Positions 16,562-25,816 are shown, numbered from the stretch's first letter. The stretch: DNA of 64,000 nt from Methylobacterium sp. AMS5 (GCF_001542815.1 NZ_CP006992.1:62001-126000), one strand, 5' to 3'. The notes: generated from the letters alone by a model not told the origin. Translations and numbers: made by a program.

Positions 16562-18616
16562 ATGTTCGTCCTTCACATTGCCCTGCAAGGTTGCCTACGC
16601 GGCCGTGATGTCGTGTACGGCCTCACCTCCGACACCGGCGGGCATATCCGATACCTGCTCGATCTGGTTGGCGCCTCGGCCCAGGACGCGCGAATCGCGC
16701 GGATCGTGATGGCGACGCGCCGGTTCGAGGGCCCGCCCGGCCCCGACTACGCCGTGCCCGAAGAGCGGGTCTCGGACAAGGTCGTGCTCGTGCGGCTCGC
16801 AAGCGCGTCACCGGGCTACCGTTCGAAGGAGGCGATGCACGGCGAAGTCGAGAGCTTCGCCGAGAATCTCATCGCCTGGATCGGCCGGCAGCCCCGCGCG
16901 CCCGACATCATCCACGCGCATTACGCGGATGCGGCCGCGGTCGCCGGGATCGTCGAGGACCGGCTCGGCATCCCCTTCGTGTTCACGGCCCATTCGCTCG
17001 GGCGGGTGAAGGCGGCCGTAATCGGAGACGGCGCGGAGAACGACCCCGAACTCTCGCGCCGGATCGCCACCGAGGAGGCGGCCCTGGCGCGGGCGAGCCT
17101 CGTTATCGCTTCGTCGCGCGATGAGGCCGAGGTGCAATATGCCGGCTATGCGGCCTATGATCCCGGCCGCGCCCGCATCCTGCCGCCGGGCAGCGATCTC
17201 GCCCGCTTCGCGCAGAGCCGCCCGCATCCCCGGATCGACGCGGCGATCGACCGGTTCCTGCGCGATCCCGGCAAGCCGGCCGTGCTGGCGCTGGCCCGGC
17301 CGGTGGCACGCAAGAATCTGGCGGCCCTGGTAGAGGCCTATGGCGAGAGCCCGGATCTCCAGGCACGGGCCAACCTCGTCATCGTCGCCGGCACCCGCGA
17401 CGACATCGACCGGCTCGACGGCGACATGGCCGCGACCATGCGCGACCTGCTTGTGCTCATCGATCGTTACGACCTCTACGGCCGCGTCGCCTATCCCAAG
17501 ACACACCGCCCGGAGGACGTGCCGGCGATCTACGCCTATGCGCGGGAGCGCGGCGGCGTCTTCGTCAATCCGGCGCTCAACGAGCCGTTCGGGCTGACGC
17601 TTCTGGAAGCGTCCGCCGCCGGCCTGCCGCTGGTGGCCACCGACAGCGGCGGCCCCAACGACATCGTCGAGACCTGCGGCAACGGGCTGCTCGTCGATCC
17701 GCGTGCGCCCGCGACGATCGCCGCCGCCTGCCTGCACATCCTCACCGATGCCCCCTTCCGCGCCCGTTGCGTCGCTGGCGGCGCCCGCGCAGCGGCGGCC
17801 TATGATTGGGACCGGCACGCGGCACGCTATCACGGCCTGCTCGGCGCGCTGCTCGCGCGGAATCCGCCCCTGCGGACCCCGCGCCAACTCCTGATCTGCG
17901 ATATCGACAACACGCTCGTGGGATGCGAATCCGCGCTGGCGACGTTCCGGCGCTGGCGCAGCCGCCAAACCGGGCTGGCCTTCGGCGTCGCCACCGGCCG
18001 CTCCTTTCACAGCGCCATGGCGGTGCTGGAGCAGCAGGCGAGCCCGCGACCGCAGGTGATGATCACCTCGGTCGGCTCCGAGATCTACCATCTCGACGCC
18101 AATGGCGTGACCTACACGGCCGATACCGCGTGGCGCGAGGCAATCTCGGACGCCTGGGATCGCGAGGCGGTCGGCGCGGCTCTGGGCCGTCTCGACGGGC
18201 TCGCCCCGCAGGGCCCCCTCGAGCAACGCGCCCATAAGCTGAGCTTCTTCAGCGATGAGGCGACGGCGCATCGGGTGCGCGATGGCCTCGTGCAGGCGGG
18301 TCTTCCGGCAAGCGTGATCCACAGCCACGGCCGCTACCTCGATGTCCTGCCCGCGACGGCCTCGAAGGGGACGGCGGTCGATCACGTCCGCGCCCTCTAC
18401 GGCTTGCCCGAGCAGGCTGTGTTCGTGGCCGGTGATTCCGGCAACGATGTCGAAATGCTGCGCGCCCGGACGCAGGCGATCATCGTCGCGAACTATTCCG
18501 ACGGCCTCGCCAGCAACGCCGCGCTAAAGCACTCCTACGTCGCCCGCACCTCGCATGCCCGCGGCATCATCGAGGGCGTCCTGCATTTTCGCCGGACCCT
18601 GGCCTATGCATCGTAA
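16562..18616 (+). CDS. Bifunctional sucrose-phosphate synthase / sucrose-phosphate phosphatase
   Basis: 684 residues from ATG 16562 (MFVLHIALQGCLRG). The N-terminal GT4 domain (about 1-430) has the SPS hallmarks: SDTGGHIRYLLDL near the N-terminus, IIHAHYADAAAVAG, FTAHSLGRVK, ILPPGSDLARF and the EX7E of EPFGLTLLE. The C-terminal HAD-IIB domain (from about 440) has the nucleophile motif ICDIDNTLVG, FGVATGRS, HKLSFFSDEA, SKGTAVDHV and VAGDSGNDVEML, as in sucrose-6-phosphate phosphatase. UDP-glucose plus fructose-6-P to sucrose is therefore the most likely reaction. A mannosylfructose-type product is a possible alternative. It diverges from the GT4 pair and heads a run of same-strand genes. Confidence 0.82.
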   Translation: MFVLHIALQGCLRGRDVVYGLTSDTGGHIRYLLDLVGASAQDARIARIVMATRRFEGPPGPDYAVPEERVSDKVVLVRLASASPGYRSKEAMHGEVESFAENLIAWIGRQPRAPDIIHAHYADAAAVAGIVEDRLGIPFVFTAHSLGRVKAAVIGDGAENDPELSRRIATEEAALARASLVIASSRDEAEVQYAGYAAYDPGRARILPPGSDLARFAQSRPHPRIDAAIDRFLRDPGKPAVLALARPVARKNLAALVEAYGESPDLQARANLVIVAGTRDDIDRLDGDMAATMRDLLVLIDRYDLYGRVAYPKTHRPEDVPAIYAYARERGGVFVNPALNEPFGLTLLEASAAGLPLVATDSGGPNDIVETCGNGLLVDPRAPATIAAACLHILTDAPFRARCVAGGARAAAAYDWDRHAARYHGLLGALLARNPPLRTPRQLLICDIDNTLVGCESALATFRRWRSRQTGLAFGVATGRSFHSAMAVLEQQASPRPQVMITSVGSEIYHLDANGVTYTADTAWREAISDAWDREAVGAALGRLDGLAPQGPLEQRAHKLSFFSDEATAHRVRDGLVQAGLPASVIHSHGRYLDVLPATASKGTAVDHVRALYGLPEQAVFVAGDSGNDVEMLRARTQAIIVANYSDGLASNAALKHSYVARTSHARGIIEGVLHFRRTLAYAS

Positions 18617-18637
18617 GCTCCGCTTCGGCGCATCGAC

Positions 18638-19528
18638 GTGACCGGCACCGCGGTTCCCCCTCCTCCGGCGAGCGTGCTCACCCTGGTCCGCGGCCGGGCC
18701 GAGCGCCTGCGCAACCTCATGCGTGGACTTGCTCGCCAGACCGTGCGCCCGCGCGAGCTGGTGATTGCCTGGATGCAGCCGGAACTGGCGCCCGACCTGC
18801 CCGATCCCGGCTGCCCGGTGCGCCACCTCCACGTGCCCGGCGAGCCGTTGCCGCTTGCCGCCGCGCGTAACCGGGCGGCGGCTGCGGCCTCCGGAGATCT
18901 CCTCGTTTTCCTCGACGTGGATTGCATTCCGGGTCCGACCCTGGTGGCCGCCTATGCGGACGCTGCCGCTGCCGAGCGGGGCCTGTTCCTCGGTGACGTC
19001 CTCTACCTGCCGCCGGATGCGATCGCGGGCGGCACGGCTCCCGATCCCGCCACGCTCGACCGGCTCGGCCGCGCTCATCCGGCCCGGCCTCCCCTGCCCG
19101 AGACCGGACTGCGGCGGGAGCCCGATGCGGGGCAGCTCTGGGGCCTGTCCTTCGCCCTGCCCGCCGCGGCGTGGCGCGCGGTCGGCGGAATGGACGAGCG
19201 TTACGTCGGCTATGGCGGTGAGGAGACGGATCTCGCCGCGCGCCTCGCGGCGTCCGGGCTACCGACCTTCTGGGTCGCGGGCGCGCGGGCCTATCACCAG
19301 CACCACCCGGTCCACGTGCCGCCGCTCCAGCACTTTGCGTCGATCCTCGCCAACGCGACGCGCTTCCACGCACGGCACGGGCGCTGGTGCATGACCTACT
19401 GGCTCGAACAGTTCCGCGCGGCCGGATTGATTGCCTGGGATGCCGAGGCCGCGGCGATCCGCGTCCTGCGCCAGCCGAGCGCGCCCGAGATCGCCGCCGC
19501 CCTGCGGCCTCAGGCCCTCTTCTCCTAG
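18638..19528 (+). CDS. Glycosyltransferase family 2 with galactosyltransferase-type C-terminus
   Basis: 296 residues. GT-A motifs: a nucleotide-binding start SVLTLVRGRAERLRNLMRGL, LPLAAARNRAAAAASG, and the metal-binding DxD in LVFLDVDCIPGP (about residue 93). The C-terminal subdomain has the acceptor-side motif GGMDERYVGYGGEETDLAAR and AYHQHHPVHVPP. It is paralogous to the gene at 20774-21715, with the same motif order. The ATG lies 21 bp after the sucrose-phosphate synthase stop, so the two are probably co-transcribed. Confidence 0.85.
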   Translation: MTGTAVPPPPASVLTLVRGRAERLRNLMRGLARQTVRPRELVIAWMQPELAPDLPDPGCPVRHLHVPGEPLPLAAARNRAAAAASGDLLVFLDVDCIPGPTLVAAYADAAAAERGLFLGDVLYLPPDAIAGGTAPDPATLDRLGRAHPARPPLPETGLRREPDAGQLWGLSFALPAAAWRAVGGMDERYVGYGGEETDLAARLAASGLPTFWVAGARAYHQHHPVHVPPLQHFASILANATRFHARHGRWCMTYWLEQFRAAGLIAWDAEAAAIRVLRQPSAPEIAAALRPQALFS

Positions 19529-19575
19529 TCCGACGCCTTCGATTTCTCCCGATCCGAGCCTCGAAATCACGCGCC

Positions 19576-20724
19576 ATGAAGAAACCGATCGCGTTCTTTG
19601 TCCATCATCAGGGCCGGGGCCATGCCAACCGCACCATGGCGGTGGCCGCCGAGTTCGCCCACGACCGTCCGGTCTCGGTGCTGACCGCCGGCCCGCACCT
19701 GTTCGAGGGATTTTCCCGCGACATCGAGATCGTGACACTGCCGAACATGATCGGCGCGGCAGTTCCGACCCCGCGCCTCTACGCGGAGCCGACGCCGCCG
19801 GTGATGCACTGCGTGCCGCTGGGGCTCGCCGAAATGCGTCGCACCATGCGCCAGATCCTCGACCATCTCGACGAGCGCGCGGTCGGGCTGTTCGTGGTGG
19901 ACGTGTCGGCGGAGATCGCGATGCTCGCGCGCATCGCCAGCGTCCCCGCGGTCCAGATCCGCATGCATGGCGACCGCAACGACATCGCCCATATCGGCGC
20001 CTACGAGGCCTGCGTCGGGATGCTCGCCCCCTTCGACGAACGGCTGGAGCAGGACGACTACCCGGCGCATCTGCGCGGAAAGACCTTCTATAGCGGCGGT
20101 CTCTGCACCAGCGTCGATCGCGTGCCGGATCGCGCCGAGGCGCGGGCCCGGCTCGGCCTCGACCCGCAGCGCGAGATCGTCGTCGCGGTCACCGGCGGCG
20201 GGGGAAGCGGTACGCCCTTCGCGCCGCTGACGGTCGCCGCCCGCGCCGCGCCCGACGCACTCTGGCTGACTTTGGGGCCGACCCACCGCGAGGGCCACGA
20301 GACCGATTTCGCCAACCTGCGCGAACTCGGCTGGGTGCCGTCGGTCACCGATTATCTCGCCGCGGCCGACATCGTGGTCGCCTCGGCCGGCGACAACACG
20401 GTGCACGAAGTCGCGCGCGTGGCGGGGCGCCTGATCGTCATGCCGGAATGGCGCTATTTCGGCGAGCAGACCCGCAAGGCCGAGGCTTTGGTCCGCCTCG
20501 GCGCCGCCGTGCAGGCCCCTCATTGGCCCGGCGACTTTCACGGATGGCGCGATCTTCTCGACCGCGCCCGCAGCCTCGACGGGACCGTCCTGCACAGCCT
20601 CTACGCACCGGACGCGGCCACGCGCGCCGCCGGCTGGCTCGAAGGGCTGACCGACGCGCTCTGGCAGGGCGGATCGGCCGGCCACGAACCGGACGCGGTT
20701 CCGCTGCGCGTCGTCGCCGGCTGA
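19576..20724 (+). CDS. MurG/GT28-like glycosyltransferase
   Basis: 382 residues from ATG 19576 (MKKPIAFFVHHQGRGHANRT). The HxxGxGHxxR/N-type loop at the N-terminus and the C-terminal WVPSVTDYLAAADIVVASAG followed by NTVHEVARVAGRLIVMPEWR match GT-B enzymes of the MurG/UGT superfamily. GGGGSGTP forms the donor-domain loop. No signal peptide is present, so it is cytosolic or peripherally membrane-bound. It lies between the two paralogous GT2 genes (47 bp and 49 bp spacing). The sugar transferred is unknown. Confidence 0.8.
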   Translation: MKKPIAFFVHHQGRGHANRTMAVAAEFAHDRPVSVLTAGPHLFEGFSRDIEIVTLPNMIGAAVPTPRLYAEPTPPVMHCVPLGLAEMRRTMRQILDHLDERAVGLFVVDVSAEIAMLARIASVPAVQIRMHGDRNDIAHIGAYEACVGMLAPFDERLEQDDYPAHLRGKTFYSGGLCTSVDRVPDRAEARARLGLDPQREIVVAVTGGGGSGTPFAPLTVAARAAPDALWLTLGPTHREGHETDFANLRELGWVPSVTDYLAAADIVVASAGDNTVHEVARVAGRLIVMPEWRYFGEQTRKAEALVRLGAAVQAPHWPGDFHGWRDLLDRARSLDGTVLHSLYAPDAATRAAGWLEGLTDALWQGGSAGHEPDAVPLRVVAG

Positions 20725-20773
20725 GCGACCCCTTCCGATCCACATCCCCCATTGCCGGAGCCTGTCCCCCCGC

Positions 20774-21715
20774 ATGTCCACCGTTTCCGTCGTGACTATT
20801 GCCAAAGGACGGCCCGCCCATCTGCGCAACGTTCTCCTCGGGCTGGAACGCCAGACGCGGCCGCCCGCCGAATTCGTCATCGCCGTGATGCAGGACGCGC
20901 CCTACGACCTGCCCGAGAGCGCCTTCCCGGTTCGCCAGATCCTGGTATCGGGCTCGGAACTGCCACTCGCGGCCGCGCGCAACCGCGGCGTGGCGGCGGC
21001 AAGCGGAGAGAACATCGTCTTCCTCGACGTCGATTGCATCCCCGCACCCGACCTCGTGGCCGACTACGCCCAGGCGCTGTCCGAACTCGACGGTCTGCTG
21101 ATGGGCGAGGTGCTGCACCTGCCCGAGCACGCCACCGCGGGCGAGTGGCATTACGCCGACCTCGCAGCGGTCGCGGAAAAGCATTCCGACCGCCGCGGTC
21201 CGCCGGCTGCGGGCATCGAGATCTGCAACGATTACCGCTGCTTCTGGTCGCTCAACTTCGCGATCCGGCGGGCGACATTCCAGGCCGTCGGCGGTTTCGA
21301 CGAGCGCTATACCGGCTATGGCGGCGAGGATACCGATTTCGGCAAGATCCTCGACCAGTGCGGCCTTCCCATCGCCTGGATGAAGGGCGCGCTCGCCTAT
21401 CACCAGTACCACCCGCACCACATGCCCCCGATCCACCATCTCGACAGCGTGGTGCGCAACGCCGAGCTGTTCGAGGCCAAGTGGGGCTACCGCACCATGG
21501 GGCACTGGCTCCACGCCTTCAAGGTGATGGGCCTGATCGACGACACGCCCGAGCAGCCGATCCGCATCCTGCGCCGGCCCGACGCCGAGGATCTCGCGCT
21601 CACCGGGCAGCAGAGCCACCAGCCCTATACCAATTCCGCCTCGGTCATCCGGCATCTGGAGGCCCGCGCACGCGAACGGGACGTGCCGCCGGGCTCCGTG
21701 CCGGTGACGGCGTGA
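20774..21715 (+). CDS. Glycosyltransferase family 2 with galactosyltransferase-type C-terminus
   Basis: 313 residues: SVVTIAKGRPAHLRNVLLGL, LPLAAARNRGVAAASG, the DxD in IVFLDVDCIPAPDL, then GGFDERYTGYGGEDTDF and AYHQYHPHHMPP. It shares each of these blocks with the gene at 18638-19528, so the two arose by duplication. The insert between the DxD and the GGFDERY block differs (AEKHSDRRGPPAAG, NDYRCFWSLNFAIRR). The TGA overlaps the GTG start of the next GT4 gene (GTGA), which implies translational coupling. Confidence 0.85.
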   Translation: MSTVSVVTIAKGRPAHLRNVLLGLERQTRPPAEFVIAVMQDAPYDLPESAFPVRQILVSGSELPLAAARNRGVAAASGENIVFLDVDCIPAPDLVADYAQALSELDGLLMGEVLHLPEHATAGEWHYADLAAVAEKHSDRRGPPAAGIEICNDYRCFWSLNFAIRRATFQAVGGFDERYTGYGGEDTDFGKILDQCGLPIAWMKGALAYHQYHPHHMPPIHHLDSVVRNAELFEAKWGYRTMGHWLHAFKVMGLIDDTPEQPIRILRRPDAEDLALTGQQSHQPYTNSASVIRHLEARARERDVPPGSVPVTA

Positions 21716-22767
21716 GGATCGCGCTCCTCGCTCATCTGCGCCACCCGATCGCCCCGCCCTTCGCCGGCGGCCTGGAAGCCTATACCTGGCACCTCGCCGA
21801 CGGGCTGACGGCGCGCGGCCACGAGGTCGCGCTGTTCGCGGCCGGCGACAGCGACCCGCGCTTTTCGATCGACCCGGTGGTCCCGGTTCATCACGAGCGG
21901 AGTTTTCCGGGGCTGGAGCATCGGGGCGACCCAGGACTGAAGGCGCATGTCGACGCGGGCTACGCCGCCGCCTGCGACCGGATCGCGACCGGCGGCTTCG
22001 ACGTGCTGCACAACAACAGCCTCAGCCGTCTGCCCCTTGAGCGCCACCGCACGGCCGCCGTTCCGACGGTGACCTCGCTGCATGTGCCGCCCTATGACGC
22101 CTTGCGCTGGTGGGTGCACGACAGTGTCGCCCCCGGTCACCGGATCACCGTGACCTCGCAGGCGCAGGCGCGGGCTTGGTGGCCGGACGGGCCGTCGCCC
22201 GAGGTCTCGGTGCTGCACAACGGGATCGATCCGGCGTCGTGGCCCTTTCAGGCGGACGGCGACGGCAGCGCCGTCTGGTGCGGACGCATCGCGCCGATCA
22301 AGGGGACGCATCTCGCCGTTCGAGCCGCCCGGAAGGCCGGCCTGCCCGTCACCCTGTTCGGCCCGATCGAGGAGCCGGAATACTGGGAGACGCAGGTCGC
22401 GCCACTCATTGGCGGCCCGATCCGCTACGGCGGCCATCTTGGTAACCCGGCGCTGGCGCGGGAGATCGGCCGCGCCTCCGTCTTCCTGTTCACTCCGTGC
22501 TGGGACGAGCCCTTCGGGCTGGTGGCGGTCGAGGCGATGGCCTGCGGCCTGCCGGTGGCCGGCTTCGCCAGGGGCGCGGCTGCGGAGGTCGTCGGTGAGG
22601 CCGGCTGTCTCGTTCCGCCCGAGGACGACGCTGCCCTGTCACGGGTAATCGGCACGGCGCTGACGATCCCACGCACGGTGCCGCGTGCGCGGGTCCACCG
22701 CTTGTTCACCCGCGATCGGTGGCTCGACCGCTGCGAGTCCCTCTACGCAGCGGCCCGCGCCGGTTGA
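21712..22767 (+). CDS. Glycosyltransferase family 4 (GT-B fold)
   Basis: 351 residues from GTG 21712 (VRIALLAHLRHPIAPPFAGG); no ATG is available and the overlap with the upstream TGA supports this start. Motifs: PPFAGGLEAYTWHLADGLTA, FDVLHNNSLSRLPL, TSLHVPPYDALRWW, VSVLHNGID, the donor-domain WCGRIAPIKGTHLAVRAA, and EX7E in EPFGLVAVEAMACGLPVAGF. The overall motif order is like that of the GT4 at 15464-16504. It probably acts on the same class of product as the other cluster enzymes. Confidence 0.83.
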   Translation: MRIALLAHLRHPIAPPFAGGLEAYTWHLADGLTARGHEVALFAAGDSDPRFSIDPVVPVHHERSFPGLEHRGDPGLKAHVDAGYAAACDRIATGGFDVLHNNSLSRLPLERHRTAAVPTVTSLHVPPYDALRWWVHDSVAPGHRITVTSQAQARAWWPDGPSPEVSVLHNGIDPASWPFQADGDGSAVWCGRIAPIKGTHLAVRAARKAGLPVTLFGPIEEPEYWETQVAPLIGGPIRYGGHLGNPALAREIGRASVFLFTPCWDEPFGLVAVEAMACGLPVAGFARGAAAEVVGEAGCLVPPEDDAALSRVIGTALTIPRTVPRARVHRLFTRDRWLDRCESLYAAARAG

Positions 22768-22811
22768 ACCCTGCCTCCTGTTGATCCCCGCCTCTCTTCC
22801 GAGCCGAAGAC

Positions 22812-23480
22812 ATGACCCGACCGGACATCATCGCCGCCCTCTGGCACGGCCGCGATCCCTTCGCCGATCCCCCGGACACCCTGAGGCCCCTCGATCTTCA
22901 GGGCTGGCGCAGCGTTCACCCGTATCTGGAGGAAGCGGTGATCCGGCACCGTCCCGGCGTGGTCGTCGAGATCGGAACCTGGAAGGGAGCGAGCGCGCTC
23001 TACCTCGCTCGTACGATGGCGGAGCACGGGATCGACGGCACCATCGTCGCGGTCGATACCTGGCTCGGTGCCGTCGATCACTGGATGGACGAGCGCCTTT
23101 TCGCCGAACTCGCCACCGAACACGGCTTTCCCAGCCTTTACCGCACCTTCCTGGCCAATGTTCTGCACGAAGGGCTTGCCGACCGGGTGGTGCCGCTGCC
23201 GCTCGACTCGGTGAATGCCGCCGAGCTGATGCGCCTGCGCGGCGTGACCGCCGACGTGATCCATCTCGATGCCGGCCACGAAGAAGCATCCGTCGCCGCC
23301 GACCTCCGGGCATGGTGGCCGGTGTTGCGGCCCGGCGGCCTGTTCATCGCCGACGATTACGACCGTCTCGGAGGAAGCTTTCCCGGCGTGACGCGAGCGG
23401 TGGACGCCTTCTGCGCCGAATCTGGCGTGAAAGGGCCCTGGTCGTTCCAAGGCAAAGCCAAGTTCGTCAAGCTTGGTTGA
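22812..23480 (+). CDS. Class I SAM-dependent methyltransferase
   Basis: 222 residues. SAM-binding motif I is VVVEIGTWKGASALYLAR (about residues 51-68), the ribose-binding acid is in TIVAVDTWLG, and a later motif is DVIHLDAGHEEASVAADLRA, followed by LRPGGLFIADDYD. This is the Methyltransf_24-like type common beside glycosyltransferases, where members methylate sugar hydroxyls or acceptors. It is the last gene of the plus-strand run (44 bp after the GT4), suggesting that the cluster product is O-methylated. That last point is inference. Confidence 0.78.
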   Translation: MTRPDIIAALWHGRDPFADPPDTLRPLDLQGWRSVHPYLEEAVIRHRPGVVVEIGTWKGASALYLARTMAEHGIDGTIVAVDTWLGAVDHWMDERLFAELATEHGFPSLYRTFLANVLHEGLADRVVPLPLDSVNAAELMRLRGVTADVIHLDAGHEEASVAADLRAWWPVLRPGGLFIADDYDRLGGSFPGVTRAVDAFCAESGVKGPWSFQGKAKFVKLG

Positions 23481-23490
23481 ACCCCCCCGA

Positions 23491-23511
23491 CATCGGCGAT
23501 CCTCGCCGATG
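23491..23511. terminator. Hairpin after the glycan cluster
   Basis: A 9-bp perfect stem, CATCGGCGA / TCGCCGATG, with a three-base loop, starts 10 bp after the methyltransferase stop. No T-run follows, so termination is only a suggestion. It sits between convergent units. Confidence 0.4.
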
Positions 23512-23572
23512 ACCTCGAAACGCCGTTATGCAAAAGCGCCGAACGACAGGCCGAACCGCTTGCGGCCACGCC

Positions 23573-24540
23573 TCAATGCGTCGCGAACTTGATGCTGATC
23601 GCGGCCTTGGCTGTCAGGCCTGGGTTCGGCAAGGCGTTGAGGTATTGCGTGTAGCGCTTGTCGAATGCGTTCTGCAGGACGAAATCCGCTCTCACCCTGT
23701 CGTTGACGATGTCGGACCCGAAGAAGTCGACGAGGCCGTAGTCCCTGGTGGCGAGGATGGCGGTGCCGGCCGGCAGGTCGGTCCGCGCCTCGACGAAGGT
23801 GAGGCGGCTCGCCACCGTGAGGTTGCCGTCGAGGATGCGCAGGCGCACCGTGGTGCCGAGGCGGTTCGGCGGGACGGTGACGAGCGTTTCCCCCGTCGCC
23901 CGGTCGCGCCCGTCCGTATGCGTTGCGGCGAGCGTGAGGAAGCCGGCACCCCACCCGTAGGCGCCCTCCAGCTCGACACCCCGCCGTTCGGCCTGGGCGA
24001 TGTTCCGATACTGAAAGTCGCGCACCGGGATGACACAGGGGAAGCGCCCGGGAATACGGGCGCAGATCGAGGCGGGAATGCCGGCGAGCGCAGACACGTA
24101 GAAGGTGGGCCCGACCGACTGAATGCCGATGAATTCGTCCACCGTGTTGTGGAAGACGTTGAGCTTGGCCCGGAACACGTCGCCGGGCAGGAGCACATCG
24201 TTATACTTCAGATTGACGCTGCACTCGATGTTGTGGGCGGTCTCCGGGCGCAGGTTCGGGTTCGGCCGGATGCCAAAGGCCGGGAACGGGTGGATGCCCT
24301 GCACCAGCGTCTCGGTGATCGAGGGCGCGCGGCAACCCTCGGCAGAGGCGCCGTAGAGATGGAGGCCGCTGGAGCGGAAGCCGTCCCCCGAGAGGTCGTC
24401 ATGGTCGTAGCGTAGCGCGCCGATCAACCGCAGCCAGGAACTGTAGCGGATCTCGTCCTGCACGACAGCGCCGGCGAAGCTGCGCTCGCCCCACGGCGCG
24501 AGCGCCGTGCCCTCGACGAAGACGGTGTCTGCCGCGGGGG
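23573..24540 (-). pseudogene. TonB-dependent heme/hemoglobin receptor, C-terminal remnant
   Basis: About 320 residues of beta-barrel remain. The frame runs from about 24540 (DTVFVEGTALAPWGERSFAG) through LRYDHDDLSGDGFRSSG, APSITETLVQGIHPFP and NLRPETAHNIECSVN to the C-terminal strand and TGA at 23573-23575. The pattern LRPE(T/K)A and the terminal AFDKRYTQYLNALPNPG are typical of the hemoglobin/transferrin/lactoferrin receptor group. The signal peptide, TonB box and plug domain are missing. Upstream the frame joins directly to a fragment of a different gene (hmuT-like), so this is a deletion scar. The first in-frame ATG is at 24463, inside the barrel. Confidence 0.8.
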
Positions 24541-24560
24541 GAGTTTCCCTCGTTCGACAT

Positions 24561-24653
24561 CACGATCCGCAGTCCCGCACCGAGGTGCCATAGGATTTCC
24601 GTGACGGCCCCGCCGATCGAGGCGATCCGCACGGCCGACGCCGAGCAGAGCAC
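24561..24653 (-). pseudogene. Fragment of heme ABC transporter substrate-binding protein (hmuT-like)
   Basis: About 30 codons, AVRIASIGGAVTEILWHLGA then GLRIV, match the mature N-terminus of hemin-binding periplasmic proteins (RIVSIGGAVTEILYALG pattern). Both the signal peptide and everything after the first helix are lost, and the TonB-receptor remnant begins about 20 bp downstream. It lies 45 bp after the hemP-like stop, in the same frame. Confidence 0.7.
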
Positions 24654-24698
24654 CGAGGATCGTCCGGCACGAGAGATCCGGCGAAGAGAAATCCAGGA

Positions 24699-24760
24699 TC
24701 ATTTCGTGAGGATCAGCTCGTTGTAGCTTGTGATGCGGAGGCGATCACCGGACTGGCTGC
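24699..24760 (-). pseudogene. Fragment of hemP-like hemin-uptake gene
   Basis: On the minus strand the codons just before the TGA read SGDRLRITSYNELILTK. HemP proteins end in a YRLRIT-x-x-GKLILTK pattern. No intact start exists in this frame; an ATG-led frame (MTLKHARKTSAVRRR) upstream is out of phase. Short and degraded, so the call leans on context (hmuT and receptor fragments directly downstream). Confidence 0.55.
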
Positions 24761-25816
24761 CCTGTGAGTCGGCGCCGAACGGCGCTCGTCTTCCTGGCGT
24801 GTTTCAGGGTCATTTACAGTAATTTATGGCATGTGCAGATCTTCTACATCATGCTATTTATCGCAATTTCGAGAATATAATCCCGTTTTATGGTGCTTAT
24901 GAAAAAAGCATGTGGTCGAAATTCTGGTATTTAATAGAATGTAAGTGGCGATGATCTTGGAGTGCGAGCGGTTGTCGCACAGGCCGGTCATACAGATTCT
25001 CCTCATCTCGACCCTGGCGACGTTTGCCATCGCCACATCAATCGCAGGGCGACCGAACCCGGCGGCGCGGATCGGCGGCTTTCCGCACCAAAGCTCATCC
25101 GTGGCGATGCCGGGCGATCACGACGCGGCAAACCGAGATCGTCGTTCCGGCGGCCGGTCGTAGCCGAGGCAGGGCGTGCCCGGCCGGGCGGCGGCGTGCG
25201 GTCGGTCGATATCGAAGCTGTGCGGGACGTTGGGCAGGTGGCCACAGGCGCGTGCCGATCAAAGCGTCAGGCCGCGTGTGCCGGGCAGCCGTCATCCGTT
25301 CGGACATCATCGGAGTCCAGATATCGGGGTACGGCACACCGATGCCACGTCCTCCAACGATCTTAGGATCGCCCGCCGTTCAACTTCGAGCCGACCGTGT
25401 CCGGTCGCGATAGCATCGCGGCCGCCTGCGGTGCGGATGGCGATGGAACCGCGATCCCAGAGCGTCTGCGGCATGCCAACAGAGCGTTCGACCTGCTCCG
25501 GACACGGCGCTCGTAGGCTAAATCCGCGTCAGCGCACTCGTTGTATGCGAACCGGATTCTCTATTTTTATTTCATTGGTATAATAAAAATATGATATTTA
25601 TATTTATGATAAATCATGAAAATAATACATGAAAATACTGAAATACAACTTTCGTAAGCAGTGACCGTCGGACGACTGCGGACGGATGAAGTTGTTGAAA
25701 TTTTTTACCATTTGATGGCTATGCATTGGTCCGTGCGTGCCTGCCGACATGAAAATTGTACGTGATGCTTTGCATCGAGGCTCTGCAGTCTCGCGTTCCG
25801 ATTAGGAGATCCGAGG
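24761..25816. other. Gene-poor region of about 1 kb
   Basis: Composition alternates between AT-rich stretches (24840-24960, 25540-25720) and GC-rich ones (25010-25540). Several frames of 60-135 codons are open but show no family signature or consistent codon bias. A 19-base string, GACGTTTGCCATCGCCACA, at about 25018-25036 recurs at about 59629-59647. The last 60 bp before 25817 should hold the HD-GYP promoter and an AGGAG-type ribosome-binding site (25804-25808). Confidence 0.5.

Noticed and set aside
16808..18385. 525-codon minus-strand frame opposite the sucrose-phosphate synthase
   Set aside because: No motifs, whereas the plus strand carries complete SPS and HAD signatures.
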